Counted from the first letter of the stretch, positions 36,459-48,503 are shown. The stretch: 64,000 nucleotides of DNA from Galaxea fascicularis (GCA_948470475.1 OX419347.1:9342165-9406164), one strand, 5' to 3'. The notes: generated by a model not told the origin, from the sequence alone. Program-made: numbers and translations.

Positions 36459-37478
36459 ATGGAGAAGAAAATCGACTTAACACCGACCATTTACGAGTAC
36501 CAAGTAGCTGCCTGTGAAGATTTCTTTAAGCCAGAACAACTTCCAGGCGATCGAATCAAGCCACTGGGTGAGAAAGAGATACCGCCAAGCTTGGAAAAGC
36601 TCAAAGGAAGTGTCTTTGACATAACAGGCTTCGATGCTCAAGAAGTTGTGGGACTCCTCTCTTACATCGTAAATGAAAGAGACAAATATAAGACGAACAA
36701 GACCTTTTACTTACTGATCAAAGGTGAAAACAAGAATGACGAGTTTGAAGAAGTCTTTAAAGTCAAAGCAAGACCCACAGAACTGCAACCTGGAAACGGC
36801 ATCGTCTTCCTACGCCCCAAAGGAAAAAAGAAGTTCAAGCAGTCGGCGAAAGCGTACGAAGAGCTTAATGGTATGTTGGAGGCAGACTATGATACCGACA
36901 CAAGCTCCCTCGCTAAGCATGTCAAACTATTTGACACAAGATCCTTCGCCGAGCATATCAAGCTAGTCTTCAAGAATAACGTACATATTGGTGACGAGGA
37001 GTTTCCTCGAGCCACCACGGAAGTCTACATGATATGGCTGTTTGAGATAGCTCGACGCTTAGTTAAGTCGGAAAAGCGAAGCTCAAAGGAGATAAAGTTT
37101 GACGTCCTCCCGATAGGAAGTGCCATAGCAGGGCTTGTACGATTACTAGAGTTTGGCGATGGGGAAAAATGCAACTTCAAGGATGTCTTTCTCCCCGGAG
37201 AAAAATTCCACTGCTTCACAGGAAAAGCAGAGAAGAGGAAAAATGCAGTTCACCAAATCAACAAAGCCGTTGGTGTCACACTTAACAAGCCATCCATGCA
37301 ACACTACATTCGAGAGCTGGAACAATTGTTTGTTTCCGAGAAGCGATATGAAGATCAACTGGCCCAATCATTTAAAAATTTGATGCATCAAATACCTGAG
37401 GCCACTGACCGAGTTTGGTCAGAAGAAGAGTTTTGGTCAGAAGAAGAAGAGTTCTTATTTGATTGGACCGAGAACTAA
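36459..37478 (+). CDS. Intronless protein of unknown family, paralogue A (339 aa)
   Basis: An intact single-exon frame from MEKKIDLTPTIYEYQVAACE to a TAA. I do not recognise the family. There is no signal peptide or membrane segment, and the composition is charged and soluble, so it is probably intracellular. Blocks shared with paralogue B (54140-55060): YQVAAC, GSVFDITG, FYLLI, GNGIV, FKNNVHIGDE-FPRATTE, IWLFEIARRLV, LPIGSAIAGLV and a C-terminal FTG. Unlike B it has a near-repeat SSLAKHVKLFDTRSFAEHIK, where B has one SSFAEDIK, and an acidic tail with a duplicated WSEEE. The ATG is supported by its match to B and by conserved leader and promoter sequence. The intact frame in two diverged copies argues for selection. 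Confidence 0.85.
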   Translation: MEKKIDLTPTIYEYQVAACEDFFKPEQLPGDRIKPLGEKEIPPSLEKLKGSVFDITGFDAQEVVGLLSYIVNERDKYKTNKTFYLLIKGENKNDEFEEVFKVKARPTELQPGNGIVFLRPKGKKKFKQSAKAYEELNGMLEADYDTDTSSLAKHVKLFDTRSFAEHIKLVFKNNVHIGDEEFPRATTEVYMIWLFEIARRLVKSEKRSSKEIKFDVLPIGSAIAGLVRLLEFGDGEKCNFKDVFLPGEKFHCFTGKAEKRKNAVHQINKAVGVTLNKPSMQHYIRELEQLFVSEKRYEDQLAQSFKNLMHQIPEATDRVWSEEEFWSEEEEFLFDWTEN

Positions 37479-38600
37479 GAGTTAAGGACGTGTGCGTCGA
37501 CCGTGGCACCTTAATTGTTACCTGGTTGAAACTGTTTTACGTATTGATTTTAGCGACTTATAGATGTCTTATAGTGACCTTATAGTTAAATGCTGTATTT
37601 TTTAATTAGACCTCTTTCACGAAAAAAGGGAATAACTAACTCAGCCGGCTTTGTCGCTAATTTGGTTTGTTACTACGAGTCCAGTTGTAATTAAGGTGTC
37701 GAACATGAAGGCGCTAAACAGAATATCGACGCACTCCGCGGAAAAGGATTTTGAGCGAGTCTATCAGCGCGAGCTATTTTAGTCGTTTTTATATGGCATT
37801 CTGCCCATCTTATCAAACTGTACACGTAATTAATTTCATTTACTGTGTTAGCATTAAAATAAGATTTTTGAATTCATTCCACCACACTCCATTGTAATGA
37901 CACGACTCCTTCAGCTGTGTTGTCGTGGGCGTCAAAAATAACTTTCCACCAATAAGGAATTGATGTCGTTTGGCCTTGAAGTGCGAAACATCCTGGTAGA
38001 TTTCTGAGAAAAACAGCAAAAGCAAATTTACCTTAAGAGGATTCTGTTGCTATATTTTGCTATATTTTATTTGAAGGTTTTAATGGAAAGAATATCACGC
38101 CAGATTATATGAGTCAGCAAGTTCCTATTGTGTTCGACAACACACGTGAAAGCCTGTTTACATACATTTTTATTGCGATTTCCACTACAAGTTTTGCAAG
38201 TCTTTTAACTGATATAGTTTTCTTGTAATGTAGTGAGATGAAAGATCAGTGTAGTGAGATGAAAGTCAGTACGTTACCTATCTCCTGTGTATCCGTAATT
38301 TGTGGATTTGTAAAAGCCACAATTTGAATTTTTTGACTTTACTTTTCATTAAAAATGAGATGAGATGCTGGAATTCATTCCACAACACCGTACAGTAATC
38401 GCATGATTCATCGGCTATATTATTGAGTGTGTGTGATGATAACCTGCGATCAATTCGGAATTGATTCGTTAGGCCACAAGTAGTGGAATAATTTAAGTGT
38501 CAAAGGCGGACCCTGGTTGTGACGTTAAGTTTGTAATTGGAAAACTAACTGAAATTGTAATTAACTCCAGGAGATAATCAACTGGTGCTTCTGTTGCTGC
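37479..38600. repeat. 3' part of the duplicated unit, with an internal tandem repeat
   Basis: Sequence just after the stop (TTACCTGGTTGAAAC; ATGCTGTATTTT) is similar to that after paralogue B (TTACCTGGTGGAAAC; ATGTTGTATCTT). A motif beginning GAATTCATTCCAC and ending near GAATTGATTCGTTAGGCCAC occurs twice (about 37868-38010 and 38370-38490); related copies lie at 55441-55560 and 55990-56100. Non-coding. Confidence 0.5.
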
Positions 38601-40184
38601 TTCCCGTCTTAGTACCTGAGCAAATTAGTAGGGACTTTAAGATTCAACGACTACGGACTACGGACTACAGTTGGATGAGGGCCGGTTGGCGCACATGTTG
38701 TGGATTGCATAGGTCGAGTACTCATAGCTGAGCACGAAACTTAAATTAGTTACTTATGTCACCAAAGTACGGATGAATGAAACTGTTACTTTGTTTTCGA
38801 AGATAAATATATTTTCCCAAGACATTACAGATAACTTAATTTTTCCTTAAGCTGAAAACATCATAAGTAAAGAAGAGTTCATTCTTTACAAGCCCTATCA
38901 ATCTACAAATCCTTTGCATCCTTTTACTGCAATCTGTTTGAGCAGCCTCGACTCAATCGAGAGCACGACTGAATTCCGACTATAAAAGGAAGACATCCTA
39001 GTTTAAGTTAGAGTCCTTACATTTCCTGGCACTTTTAGATGTCCGCTAGGTAGCGTTTGTAGCAGAAGTGACATGGATGTGAACATTTTCTTTGTGATCG
39101 CACAGTATTGTTGCTCTACAAAGTTTGAAAGTCCAGCATGTTCAGTCCGCCATGTTCGTAGTAATTTATGGTTCACCTTGACACCCTTCCCATTCCATTG
39201 TTGCTCATTCAGCTACTGCTCTTTTTTAAAGGATAAGCCGAACAGGAGACTGGGGAGGATAAGGCGACCCGCTCGTTCGCAGTCAGTCCTCAGTCACTCA
39301 TCCTAGTCCCCAATAAGGATCAATAAGGAGCCTGGTCCCCGACTAACAGCTTGTTCTGTCTGCTCGAGTTCTTTTGCCTTGTAGATCGCTCATTATACCT
39401 CTCATTTAGTACGCGCGCTGTGATCAAAGATATAATAAATATCTTATTCTAAAAAAACTTGGTCCGTAACTTAACTTACGGACCTCGAATTCGGTTAGTA
39501 AGAGGGGTTCTCAGATATTTGGGGAGAGCGAAAGATTGGGAAAGAATATCCCTAATAAATTTTCTAGGGTCGTTCTCATTTGCTCCAGATATCTGAGAGC
39601 CTACCAATTTTTAAAGTGCAGGGGGCACTCCCTCCTCTTCAACTTAGAGGGGCGGGAAATGGTGTTATTTCGCCACAAACGGCTTGATTTTGACAGCTCT
39701 ATTTATAGACATAGCCGCTTCGAAAGAAATCCATCCGACCAGCTAGAAACAGTCCTAGAGCATTTAAATTTTGGATGAAGTTGTCTCTAGTAAAAGTGGT
39801 AACTTAAAGAGTGCGGAAAAAAATCGAACATCACAAATTCTCTTCGAAATGGAGTATGAAACAGGAGAGATGTTATTTCAGATATGAGAGCCTCTTCTGT
39901 GTTTTCCGTTCCTTGGCTTTGATTTGCTGTTTTGATTTCACTCGCTTAACTTTAGAAACCTTTCCCATAACTAATAACCGAGGACCATGCTGTTCAGTAA
40001 AAGCATTTACATTTTCACCTGCGCGCCTTACAACAAGAAAAACGTGAATCCTGCAGGGGGCAGGTTGATACTCAATAAAGTTTATAGGAGGAGGCGCCGC
40101 CCCAAGCTCCAAGCCCTTATCCTTTCATATGACATTTTTGACAGGAAAGGTACCCCTTTCATACACCTTCCATTATGATATGGT
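38601..40184. other. No gene; partial foldback copy at 39461-39508
   Basis: 39461-39483 is a palindrome (GGTCCGTAA, loop, TTACGGACC) followed by CTCGAATTCGGTTAGTAAGA, matching the arm of the foldback at 22532-22686. Several open frames here have no family features. Confidence 0.4.
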
Positions 40185-41960
40185 ACAACAACAACAACAA
40201 CAACTTTATTTATCAGCCCAACATTTTTACCAATTATTGTAGCAATAGAATCATTGTGGTAATATATATTTCCAAGAGAGATTCTGATCAACGAGAACGC
40301 CCAGATATTTTATATAGACTTTAGACTCGAGACGAACATACTATGTTCTGGTTTGGTAAGGAAGTCGCTTTTGGTAAGGATGAAATATTACAAAGTTGGA
40401 TTTTTTTATATTAAGAGTTGGTTTATTGGCTGTCAGTCAGTCATAACGGTTTTGAAGTTCATTGTTGACTGCTGTTTCAAGATCTTTCCAATTTTTGTCC
40501 GCATAGAGAATGTTAGTGTCATCTGCAAAGACGTAAAAGCCTAATTTATTTGAGCGTCTGTGGATGTCATCGACATATAGCGATGTTTCTCGTTACGTCA
40601 CCTATTGTTATTAATGTGCCAACCAGAGGTTTATTGGCTGTTGAAACAATACATGCTATTGTTCGGTAGCTGGCAAATTTGAATATCAAAAGAAATTTGA
40701 CGTCAATGTTTCTAAACAAGAAACATCGCTCTAGCAAGAAAGGCAATGGTCCAAGAACTGACCCTTGAGGAACTCCACATCCAACAACGGCTTTATCTGA
40801 TATATGATCGTCTACTTGCGTTGTTTGGGTACGATTTTTGAGAACCAATTATTAATTATTCCCCGAAAGCCATAGTGATTGAGTTTATCAAGCAAAACGT
40901 CGTGATCAACGGTGTCGAAGGCTTTCTTAAGATCGATGAATACTCCACAGGATAACAAACGCTGATTCATGTTATATCGTTTACAATATCAAGTATTGCA
41001 TGTTGGGTTGAACGCCCCTTACGAAAACCATATGAGGAATACAAAAGGTCATGTTTTACTATATAGCTCGTCAATCTTTTGTAAATTATTTTCTCAAATA
41101 TTCTATGAAAACTTGAAAGTAAAGAGATGGGTCTATAGTTGTTTGCATCCGTATCATCATCACCCTTTAACACAGGTGTAATTTTAGCCATTTTAAGCTT
41201 TGATGGATAAGTCCCTAATCTGATAAATGTATTAAGTATATCTGTAAGAACAGGGGCCATGACAGCACCTGAACATTTGAGTAGTTTGGTAGGCGAGGAG
41301 TATAAACCATAAGATTTATCCTTCGGTACAAGTAATATTTCTGACCGTAATTCTTCGGGTAAGGCAGGTTGAAAAAAGAATGATGAAATTGGAGAACTGC
41401 GAAAAGATATCATTAATATCAGAAATAATGTTTCCGCTAGCAAGCAATTTGTCGGGATTGTTAACAAAAGAATGTTTTCAATCAAGGTAGCAGAAGTTCT
41501 TTGCACACGCGTCGGTTTGTCCACTGTTGGAATAAGATAACAGCTTCGAAGAGAAAGCAAAAAATCCTGGCTTTCTTGAGATGTTTCACACTTAAGTAGA
41601 TCTGCATCAAACTCACCCATGATATGAACGTCCTTATCGTCTGACACCATTTTTTCTATTGTCCTATCAAGGGTTTGGAATGCCTCATCTCATCTCAAGA
41701 ACACTGTAATTTAGTGATTGGTCAACAAAGAGGCCAATGCCTCCAGAGGACAATGGTGTTTGCACATGTTCAAAAACATAACCTGAAATGCTCGGATGGG
41801 CGTTGCTCTCATTAGAATTTGTAATTTTTGTTTCCAAGATACCAATAACATCAAAGTGGAAATCGAGTTCATCTAACAACAATTCTACATTTTCTAAATT
41901 GCGATTGACGCTCACAATGTTGTTATGAAAGATGGATAAACTAGACTTAACCGTGTTTTT
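40185..41960 (-). mobile_element. LINE fragment (jockey/CR1-type), 5'-truncated
   Basis: Minus strand in order: endonuclease start LSIFHNNIVSVNRNLENVEL (about 41950), LDELDFHFDVIGILETKI, PLSSGGIGLFVD; endonuclease end MGEFDADLLKCE and VDKPTRVQRTSATLIENILL; reverse transcriptase [79 protein letters not shown] and LNIKKSNFVIFHPYQKR, then KYLGVLVDQNLSWKY. It ends in a (GTT)n tail at 40186-40203. It carries a deletion between endonuclease and reverse transcriptase, several stops and a MITE at 40579-40734. Confidence 0.8.
40579..40734. mobile_element. Small MITE inside the LINE at 40185-41960
   Basis: Inverted ends AGCGATGTTTCTCG and CAAGAAACATCGCT interrupt the reverse transcriptase between PQGSVLGPLPFL and the following YIND segment. 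ACGTCA and GACGT phrases lie just inside. About 156 bp with no coding capacity. Confidence 0.65.
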
Positions 41961-44900
41961 AGGAAAGTTTTTTTGGTGGCTAACCGTGTCAAATGCCTTC
42001 AAGAAGTCTATAAATACCCTACAGGTATACAGATTCCTGTCAATTGCATTCCTTAGACTATCCGCAATTTCACTGACAGCTTGCGCTGTTGAATGACCTT
42101 TTCTAAAGCCAAATTGAAACTGAAAAACGATATCATACTTTTTAATGTAATTTATAAGTTGCTTGTATACTAGTTTTTCAAAAACTTACGTCAAGGCGGA
42201 CAAAGTAGAAATGGGGCGAAAAATGGATGGATCCGTTGGTTTACCCCCTTTATCAACAGGAGTTACCTTAAGCCGTGTTCACATTAGGCCTCGATTATGA
42301 TCGAATTATAATCGAACTAAATATGAAATGGGTTACAATTGGATTAAAATTACTTCAAACAACCCCAAGGGGTTAATTGAAGTAATTACAGTGCGTGATT
42401 GAACAAAATGGCGGACACGTGGCCAAAACAAAGGTAAGTGCTTGGTTAACCAAAAACTGTCTCATCCATTCTTACTGTTTCGGACGGCGTATTTTTCTTC
42501 TTCTAGCCTTCGAAACTTTCCTTGCCTTTCTTCTGGCCTCCAAATCACGTATGGCGGTGAAAATCATGGCAACTGTTCGATAAGGCGCCATTTTGTTTTC
42601 GACTTCACATTGCGAGGTTACCCTGCCTAGTTTATTTGAATTTTTCGCGGACGTGAACACAATCATAATCATTGAATACAATTGATTGAAGAATGATAGA
42701 CTAAATTACAATTTAGTTGAATATATTAACGTTTAGTGTGAACACGGCTTTGCACTTTTAAACTATCAGGAACAATGCCCTGAGACGAAGATTCATTAAA
42801 TATTAAAGTTAATGTTTCAAAAATTTAGTTACACGCAAGCCTTATACACAACTGTGGAATACCAATAGTAGATTTTTTTAGATTAATATTCTTAATGGCA
42901 TCGTAAACGTCCTGAGTACAAATACCGCGAAACATAAGCTCGATTGAAATGAGCATGTAATGTAAAGGGAAGGATCCGTATCATTTCGAGGAAGTGTGTC
43001 AGCTTAGTTGCATCCTACGTTTATATAATAATTGTTTAGTTGCCGGGCAATACTAACCTTGTCTGAGTAACATTTATTATCACGGATTAGCTTTTTAATT
43101 GTGACTTGTGGGTTGGACTTTTTGTTAACAAGCACCCCGATTAGTTTCCATGTTGTTTTCAAATTGTTTTTATGCAGGTCAAATTGCGCCCTAAAGTAAT
43201 TCTTTTTAGTTAGCTCTTTAACTTCAGCTTGTTACTGTACAGTTTCTATTTCTTGGTCTTATCCTGATCGTTACTTAGGAAATTACTCCTGAATAGCTTT
43301 TTTTTCTTCTTAATGGAGGTGATGATTGTATTTGAAATCCAGGGTTTTTTCAGTTAATTGTTTACTTTTTTTATTTGATACCTTCCGCGCAGGTGCGTGT
43401 AAACCGGGTATTTGTCGACGCGTTTCCGTTACTCTATGCATACTTTCGTTAACGTAACACCCTTTGTGACAAAACTCCTAAATCAACCTTAGCTAAAGCA
43501 TTTAAGAAAGCTTCATTATCGAAAAGTCCGTTATGCACTTATTTTCATTGGTGACAGGAAGTTTATTTGCTATTGAACAAAAAATTCGGTGGATGGTCAG
43601 AAATATCAGCTAGACATATACCTGCTGTAATAATTTTTTCAGGTCCGTTGGTATAAATGTGATCAATTAAGGCGGAAGTATGATTTGTTACCCTGGTAGC
43701 TTTAGTTATAAGAGGCATGAAACTCAAATCAAGCAGCATGTCAAGGTAATCCGAGGTATAGTTGTCATCGTTTTATTTCAGAAAGTTAATGTTTATGTCG
43801 TCTAAGACAAGAATTTCATGCCCTTTATTATTTAGCCTTTCTAATTTGGCCTTTAATGCTTTGAGAAAGAAACCACGATGACTCGAGGGATGTCTTTAAA
43901 TACAACCAATCAAGACACTCTTCTGTCTTTTCCGCGGTAATTCAATCCAGCAGGATTCAACACCATCCTGACATATCACATCACATCTTCTAGCAAACTC
44001 CAGTTACTCAGAGACATATAGACCAACACCCCCAGTAGCTGATTTAAAGTTTGTACTCAAAAGTGTATAGCCGCTAATCAATATTCATCCTACTATTTTC
44101 GTTCAATTTTGTTTCAGAAATAGCAATTACATTCCGGGGAGTTTCTTTCATAGTAAGAAGAATGTCTCGTAAAAGGGACAATTTTTTGGTTAAGCTACGC
44201 ATATTGCAGTGCAAGACGGAAAATCCGTTTTGTATTTTAGCCTGATGAAAATGCATACCAGTTTGTTTAACTGAACAATACTTAGACTCAATAAAGTGGT
44301 CATAATTGTAACAGTCGTTTTCTCTATTTGGCGATTCTAAGGCGTCCTTGAAGAGATCTTTCTTATCAAGTAACCGATCAGTGGCTGAAAAACCCCACGA
44401 GCCCGTTACTCTAAGAAATTCATCCAAATTTAAGTCATAAAATATAAGCTCATAGAAAGTGTTATTATTAGACCCCAGAGAAATTCAAGAAATATAAATA
44501 TTGCATAAGAGATACTTCAGTGCTAGATATCAGTCTTACTTGTATTGTTTTCCAAGACTTCGGTATCTTAATTTTTACAGTTTCATAACGGCAAGGAGCA
44601 CGTGAACAGAAGAATGTAGCCACTGAGATGTTCGAGTTCTCTTTGAAATTTAGATAGGTCTTCCACTGTGTCAAAACTACGAGTTGTAGTATTCTAGTTT
44701 GTTTTAATAGAGATTCTTCCATTCTGGGTCCATATGTACTTCCATTTTAGTTTCTTTCTTTGCTTGTTTACTTCACCAAAGAGTTACTTCTGATAAGGCG
44801 TCACTGATTCGGAAATTAATATAATACATTCTCTGTGGACGTCAGATTGAGATCAGACAGACCTTTCACTTTCTTGTTAGCCAACTAGGCCGAAATTTCA

Positions 44901-45250
44901 AGACAATCTCTGCGTGCGTATTGATAGAGTTCTTCTATTTGGGACAAAGCATCCGCAGCAGATTTTTTGACTTTGCCAAGTTCGTCCTTCGCAGCATTAA
45001 TACTCTGTGTGTGTTGATGCAGCTTCTCGTTGACTTGTTGAGCTTGGGGGAGGAGTTTGTCGTATTTGGCATCTAGAAATGTGATTGCTCTGTTAAGCTC
45101 CTCGAAATTTGCTGATAAGCTATCAAGCTTAGAATTATAGGACCAGGTTTCTCCTCTTAGAAGCTTCTCCCTTCTCTTCCAATGGGGCCATATTGGCTTT
45201 TAGCGACTGAGATGTGCCTTGTTCTAGGACGAGGAACTGCGGCTGACCAG
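41960..45250 (-). mobile_element. Second LINE (ORF1, endonuclease, partial reverse transcriptase)
   Basis: Minus strand: an ORF1 coiled coil near 45150-44880 (SLDSLSANFEELNRAITFLD, then QIEELYQYARRDCLEISA). The endonuclease starts at 44230-44090 with FSVLHCNMRSLTKKLSLLRD and VIAISETKLNEN and ends near 43770-43560 with DYLDMLLDLSFMPLITKATR and ICLADISDH. The reverse transcriptase at 42260-41965 has VTPVDKGGKPTDPSIFRPIS, FQFGFRKGHSTAQAVSEIAD and FIDFLKAFDTVSHQK. The frame then runs directly into the endonuclease of the LINE at 40185-41960, so the 3' half is lost at that junction. Many stops; an inserted MITE at 42271-42749. Confidence 0.75.
42271..42749. mobile_element. MITE inside the LINE at 41960-45250
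   Basis: Ends AGCCGTGTTCACA and TGTGAACACGGCT are perfect 13-bp inverted repeats, and the flanks read through as LINE sequence. The interior has repeated ATTATGATCGAATTATAATC and AATTAC phrases. The target duplication is unclear. The GTTCACA terminal motif is shared with the element at 34098-34779. Confidence 0.8.
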
Positions 45251-45372
45251 CTAGCTGGACTGTTTGGCGATTCATGCGTCAAATGAATCTTAAAACAACA
45301 GGAATGAAATCGAACAAAGAAGACAAGAAAAAAGTCAAGAACAATACCGGGTATCGTAGGCGGTCACCCATC

Positions 45373-45640
45373 CGCAGACCGGTAGAGCGCCGGACTACCG
45401 TGCGGGAGGTCATGGGTTCAAAGCCCCGGCCGGACCAACACTCAGGGTCTTTAAATAACTGAGGAGAAAGTGCTTCCTTTGCAATGACATCTGCAAATGT
45501 TAGACTTTCTAGTCTTCTCGGATAAGGACGATAAACCGGAGGTCCCGTCTCACAACTCTCCACTATTAATTCTGTGGGATGTTAAAGAACTACTAGGGCC
45601 GTAACGAACCCTGGCTGTGACCACCCCTAGTGCTGACGTT
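45373..45640 (+). mobile_element. tRNA-derived SINE, second copy
   Basis: GGTAGAGCGCCGGACTACCG then GTGCGGGAGGTCATGGGTTC and AAAGCCCCGGCCGGACCAAC, continuing with the same body as 29683-30030 through GGCTGTGACCACCCCTAGTG. After GTGCTGACGTTGGGTTGGTG the 3' end is different. The first part of the tRNA head is replaced by a rearranged CACCCATCCGCAGACC. Confidence 0.88.
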
Positions 45641-46825
45641 GGGTTGGTGCTTCACATAGGGATAACCCCATTGCACTCATTGTCCCCCTTCAGAATTCCA
45701 AGAAAAATTAGTATGATATGATGATACGATATCCATGTAGTAACCCTGGCTAACTGGGCTTAACTTCAGTGGCAAGCTCAAGCACATGGCTAATTACCAT
45801 ATGGGACTACGATGACGACGAAACTCGACCGAATTTTAGACGTGGTCCGCGGCCTGTGGCATCCCACGTAATTATTGTTTCTCGAATTCTATATATCTTG
45901 AGTTTTTTAAGCATATAGTTTGGGTTGTTTGAAAACAACGCGCGCACAATTTGTTTGTTTGTGTTGTTTTGAAAAGCCCGAGGCTGTAACCTCAATATCC
46001 GGATAGAAATCGAGAGTCTGGGACGTAGCGGGCGGGATATACCTTACTAATCGAATAAAGTCAGGAATCACAGATTGTCACAGATTGTCGGTGATTTTAA
46101 TTGACGAAAATCGACACAATGCAAAAATTATACAAACTAGATACTAAAATGTTTGCGGGCTACCAAGATAACAAGAATCACGAATGTGTAAAGGATACAT
46201 ATTCCAATCATAGTTTTATAATGACAAAGTGCTCGTGGCTAAACTACGAAAAAACAAGCGAAATCGAAACTCATAAAAGTCTAGATACTTGTACTTAGCT
46301 AAATTCCATATGAAAAGAGGTATCAATAGAAATAAAAACAACTACTATTTGAAACTGAGAACACATGACTACGATTCAGCAGTGCTTGCGGAAATACCAT
46401 AGCATGCGAAAACCAGACAGCGGGAAAGTGAGAAACCAACCTACTAGAAATTTTTAAAGGCACAAAGGGGCTGAGACTGCATAAGAACGTGTTTGACTAC
46501 GAAATTTTGGGGCTCAAAAAGAGAAAAAGGGCGAGATTAAAGACTAGGGCGTTGTCGTGCGCTTTTTACAGTCCACGCGAGAAAGAACTGTAAAATATTG
46601 AGCTCTAGAAAACTATTGCCCTGGAAGAGTACTTATAAAAAAAAGCATAAAGTAATTGTACTTACATATCATCGGTTCCCGCTTGTACTCTAAAAGGATG
46701 ACTTCAAAAAACTTCTCCTACTAGAGCGCTCTAATCAAGGCGATGACTACTGAAGACTAAACGCTATCCGCAAAATGCTGCTATTTCCTACTAAATTTTT
46801 ATTTCCACGTGCGATGTATGTATAG
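45641..46825. other. No gene recognised
   Basis: Intergenic; one short frame (46101-46298) has no motif. Confidence 0.3.
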
Positions 46826-46966
46826 GTAATAGCATGACCTGTAGTGGTATTTGGCAATAATACCGCGAGTGATATTTCAAAATTGTCCAAAATACCACGA
46901 GGCGCGAAGCGGCGAGTGGTATTTGGACAATTTTAAAATATTACGAGCCGGTATTATTGCAAAATA
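46826..46966. mobile_element. Palindromic element, left portion (split by the DIRS insertion)
   Basis: AATAGCATGACCTGTAGTGG then TATTTGGCAATAATACCGCG is mirrored by CCGGTATTATTGCAAAATA just before 46967, and by CCACGTACAGGTCATGCTAT just after the DIRS element (50999-51018). The inner part also folds (TGGACAATTTT against AAAATTGTCCA). The palindrome was therefore continuous before the DIRS element inserted. Confidence 0.8.
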
Positions 46967-47221
46967 TAAAATTAGCCAAAGGTTACTTACCTGTAGGATA
47001 ATTGTGATTCTCTGAGTATAATGCGTAGCACCAGGGATTCAGATTGCATTCTTTCACGGCTAGTCACCACGGTTTAAAGATCTTTGTCATGCAAATCAGA
47101 TACGTATATAAAGGCACCATGTGGTCTTCACAAGTCGTCTTTTTCAGCGGGCAATACCTGAAACCAACGATACGCGAGGGGTACTCCCAAAGGGAGGGCT
47201 GTGAATAAATGGGAGGGATCT

Positions 47222-47341
47222 GAATCCCTGGTGCTACGCATTATACTCAGAGAATCACAATTATCCTACAGGTAAGTAACCTTTGGCTAATTTTATATTC
47301 TCTTTCGCATAATGCTCCGCCCTGCGGGATTCAGATTGCAT
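47222..47341. repeat. DIRS internal complementary region
   Basis: GAATCCCTGGTGCTACGCAT through CCTTTGGCTAATTTTATA is complementary to 46967-47039; TTCTCTTTCGCATAATGCTC through GGGATTCAGATTGCA is complementary to 50951-50997. It acts as a bridge template for making the closed-circle cDNA in the established DIRS model. Confidence 0.93.
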
Positions 47342-47444
47342 AATTCAAAGCAGACTCCCGAGCGCAAGAAAAAACACCAGGCAATGGATCCTTCACAATG
47401 AGGACTTTATTCATGTAACAGAGGCACAACATCAGGCTTAAACA

Positions 47445-48503
47445 CTACAATGTAAGGACAGCCTGAGCAAACTCGCCAACAGTTGATGTTTCTCTTTGAT
47501 AGAACTTCGCAAAAGTGCCTACATTTTTCCAGTCAGCTGCGTTCAAAACAACATCTAGGGGTACTCCCAAACTGACTGCCTTTAAGGTCGAAGCTCCTCT
47601 AAAGCTGTGACCCTTAAATATACTAGTATCAATTCCGGCTAAAGACAATACAGCTTTAAGCCATCTTGAGAGAGTAGCAGATGAAATAACTTTGTATGGC
47701 TTACCATATGAAACAAAAACTTGAGAAGAATTAAGTGACTGTCTTGTACTCGCAGTCCTAGCTATATAATGTAACAAAGTTGAATGAGCACAAAGCTTTT
47801 CATTCTCGGGAAAAGCTGCATGGCAATGAAATTACCAAAGAAGACTTTCCAGGTCTGGATGATTTCAGGAGGCTATTAACTACAAACTGGGTACCAGTGG
47901 CAGTTGAATTCATAAAGTCTGTGCTTAATGCTGACAACGTTTGGCTTCTCTGAGCCAAAACTAAAGCCACTAAAGCAGCTGTTTTAAGTGTTAACTGCTT
48001 AAGATCTAAAGCAGAAAGAGGAAACCATGACTCTAAGAAAGTTAACAAAACATTAACATCCCAGGTAAGTGACTATACCTTGGCTCAGGGGGACGGACAT
48101 GAAACAACCCCTTAAGTAAGCGAGCAATAATAGGATGTTCACCCACGGAATAGCCATCTATGGGTAATAACATAGAGGACAAAGCAGATCTGTAAGAATT
48201 AATTGTACTATACGACTTACTAAAGTCCTCAAATTGTTCTGTGAGAAAATCACAAACTGTCATTAGATCCGCTTGAAGAGGATTTCTGTGTTTCCTATCA
48301 CACCAGCAACAAAAACATTTCCAAGCCGCGGAATATTGCTTTTCTGTTCCTGGGCGCCACGACTTGAGCACATAGCTGGCTGCCCTTGGAGAAATTCCGC
48401 GGACCTCAAGGTTATCCCGGATACATGCCACGCGGCTTGGCGTATTATATCTTTGAGGGGGTGAACAATATCCTCCTGAAGCAAAGTTAGGAGCTTGTCC
48501 CAC
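47445..48503 (-). pseudogene. DIRS tyrosine recombinase, frameshifted
   Basis: Three frames make one protein: 48503-48042 (SAM-like N-terminal domain: SWRPGTEKQYSAAWKCFCCW, DFLTEQFEDFSKSYSTINSY, RSALSSML), 48048-47800 (LKTAALVALVLAQRSQTLSA, with the catalytic Arg I in QRSQTL) and 47777-47445 (GHSFRGASTLKA, with the HxxR pair, and the terminal nucleophile Tyr in VGTFAKFYQRE). It would join the cDNA circle to the target. Frame breaks lie near 48045 and 47790. Confidence 0.88.

Noticed and set aside
38981..39306. TATAAAAG followed by an open frame (39073-39306) as a possible small gene
   Set aside because: No family motif, no splice support and no conserved counterpart seen.
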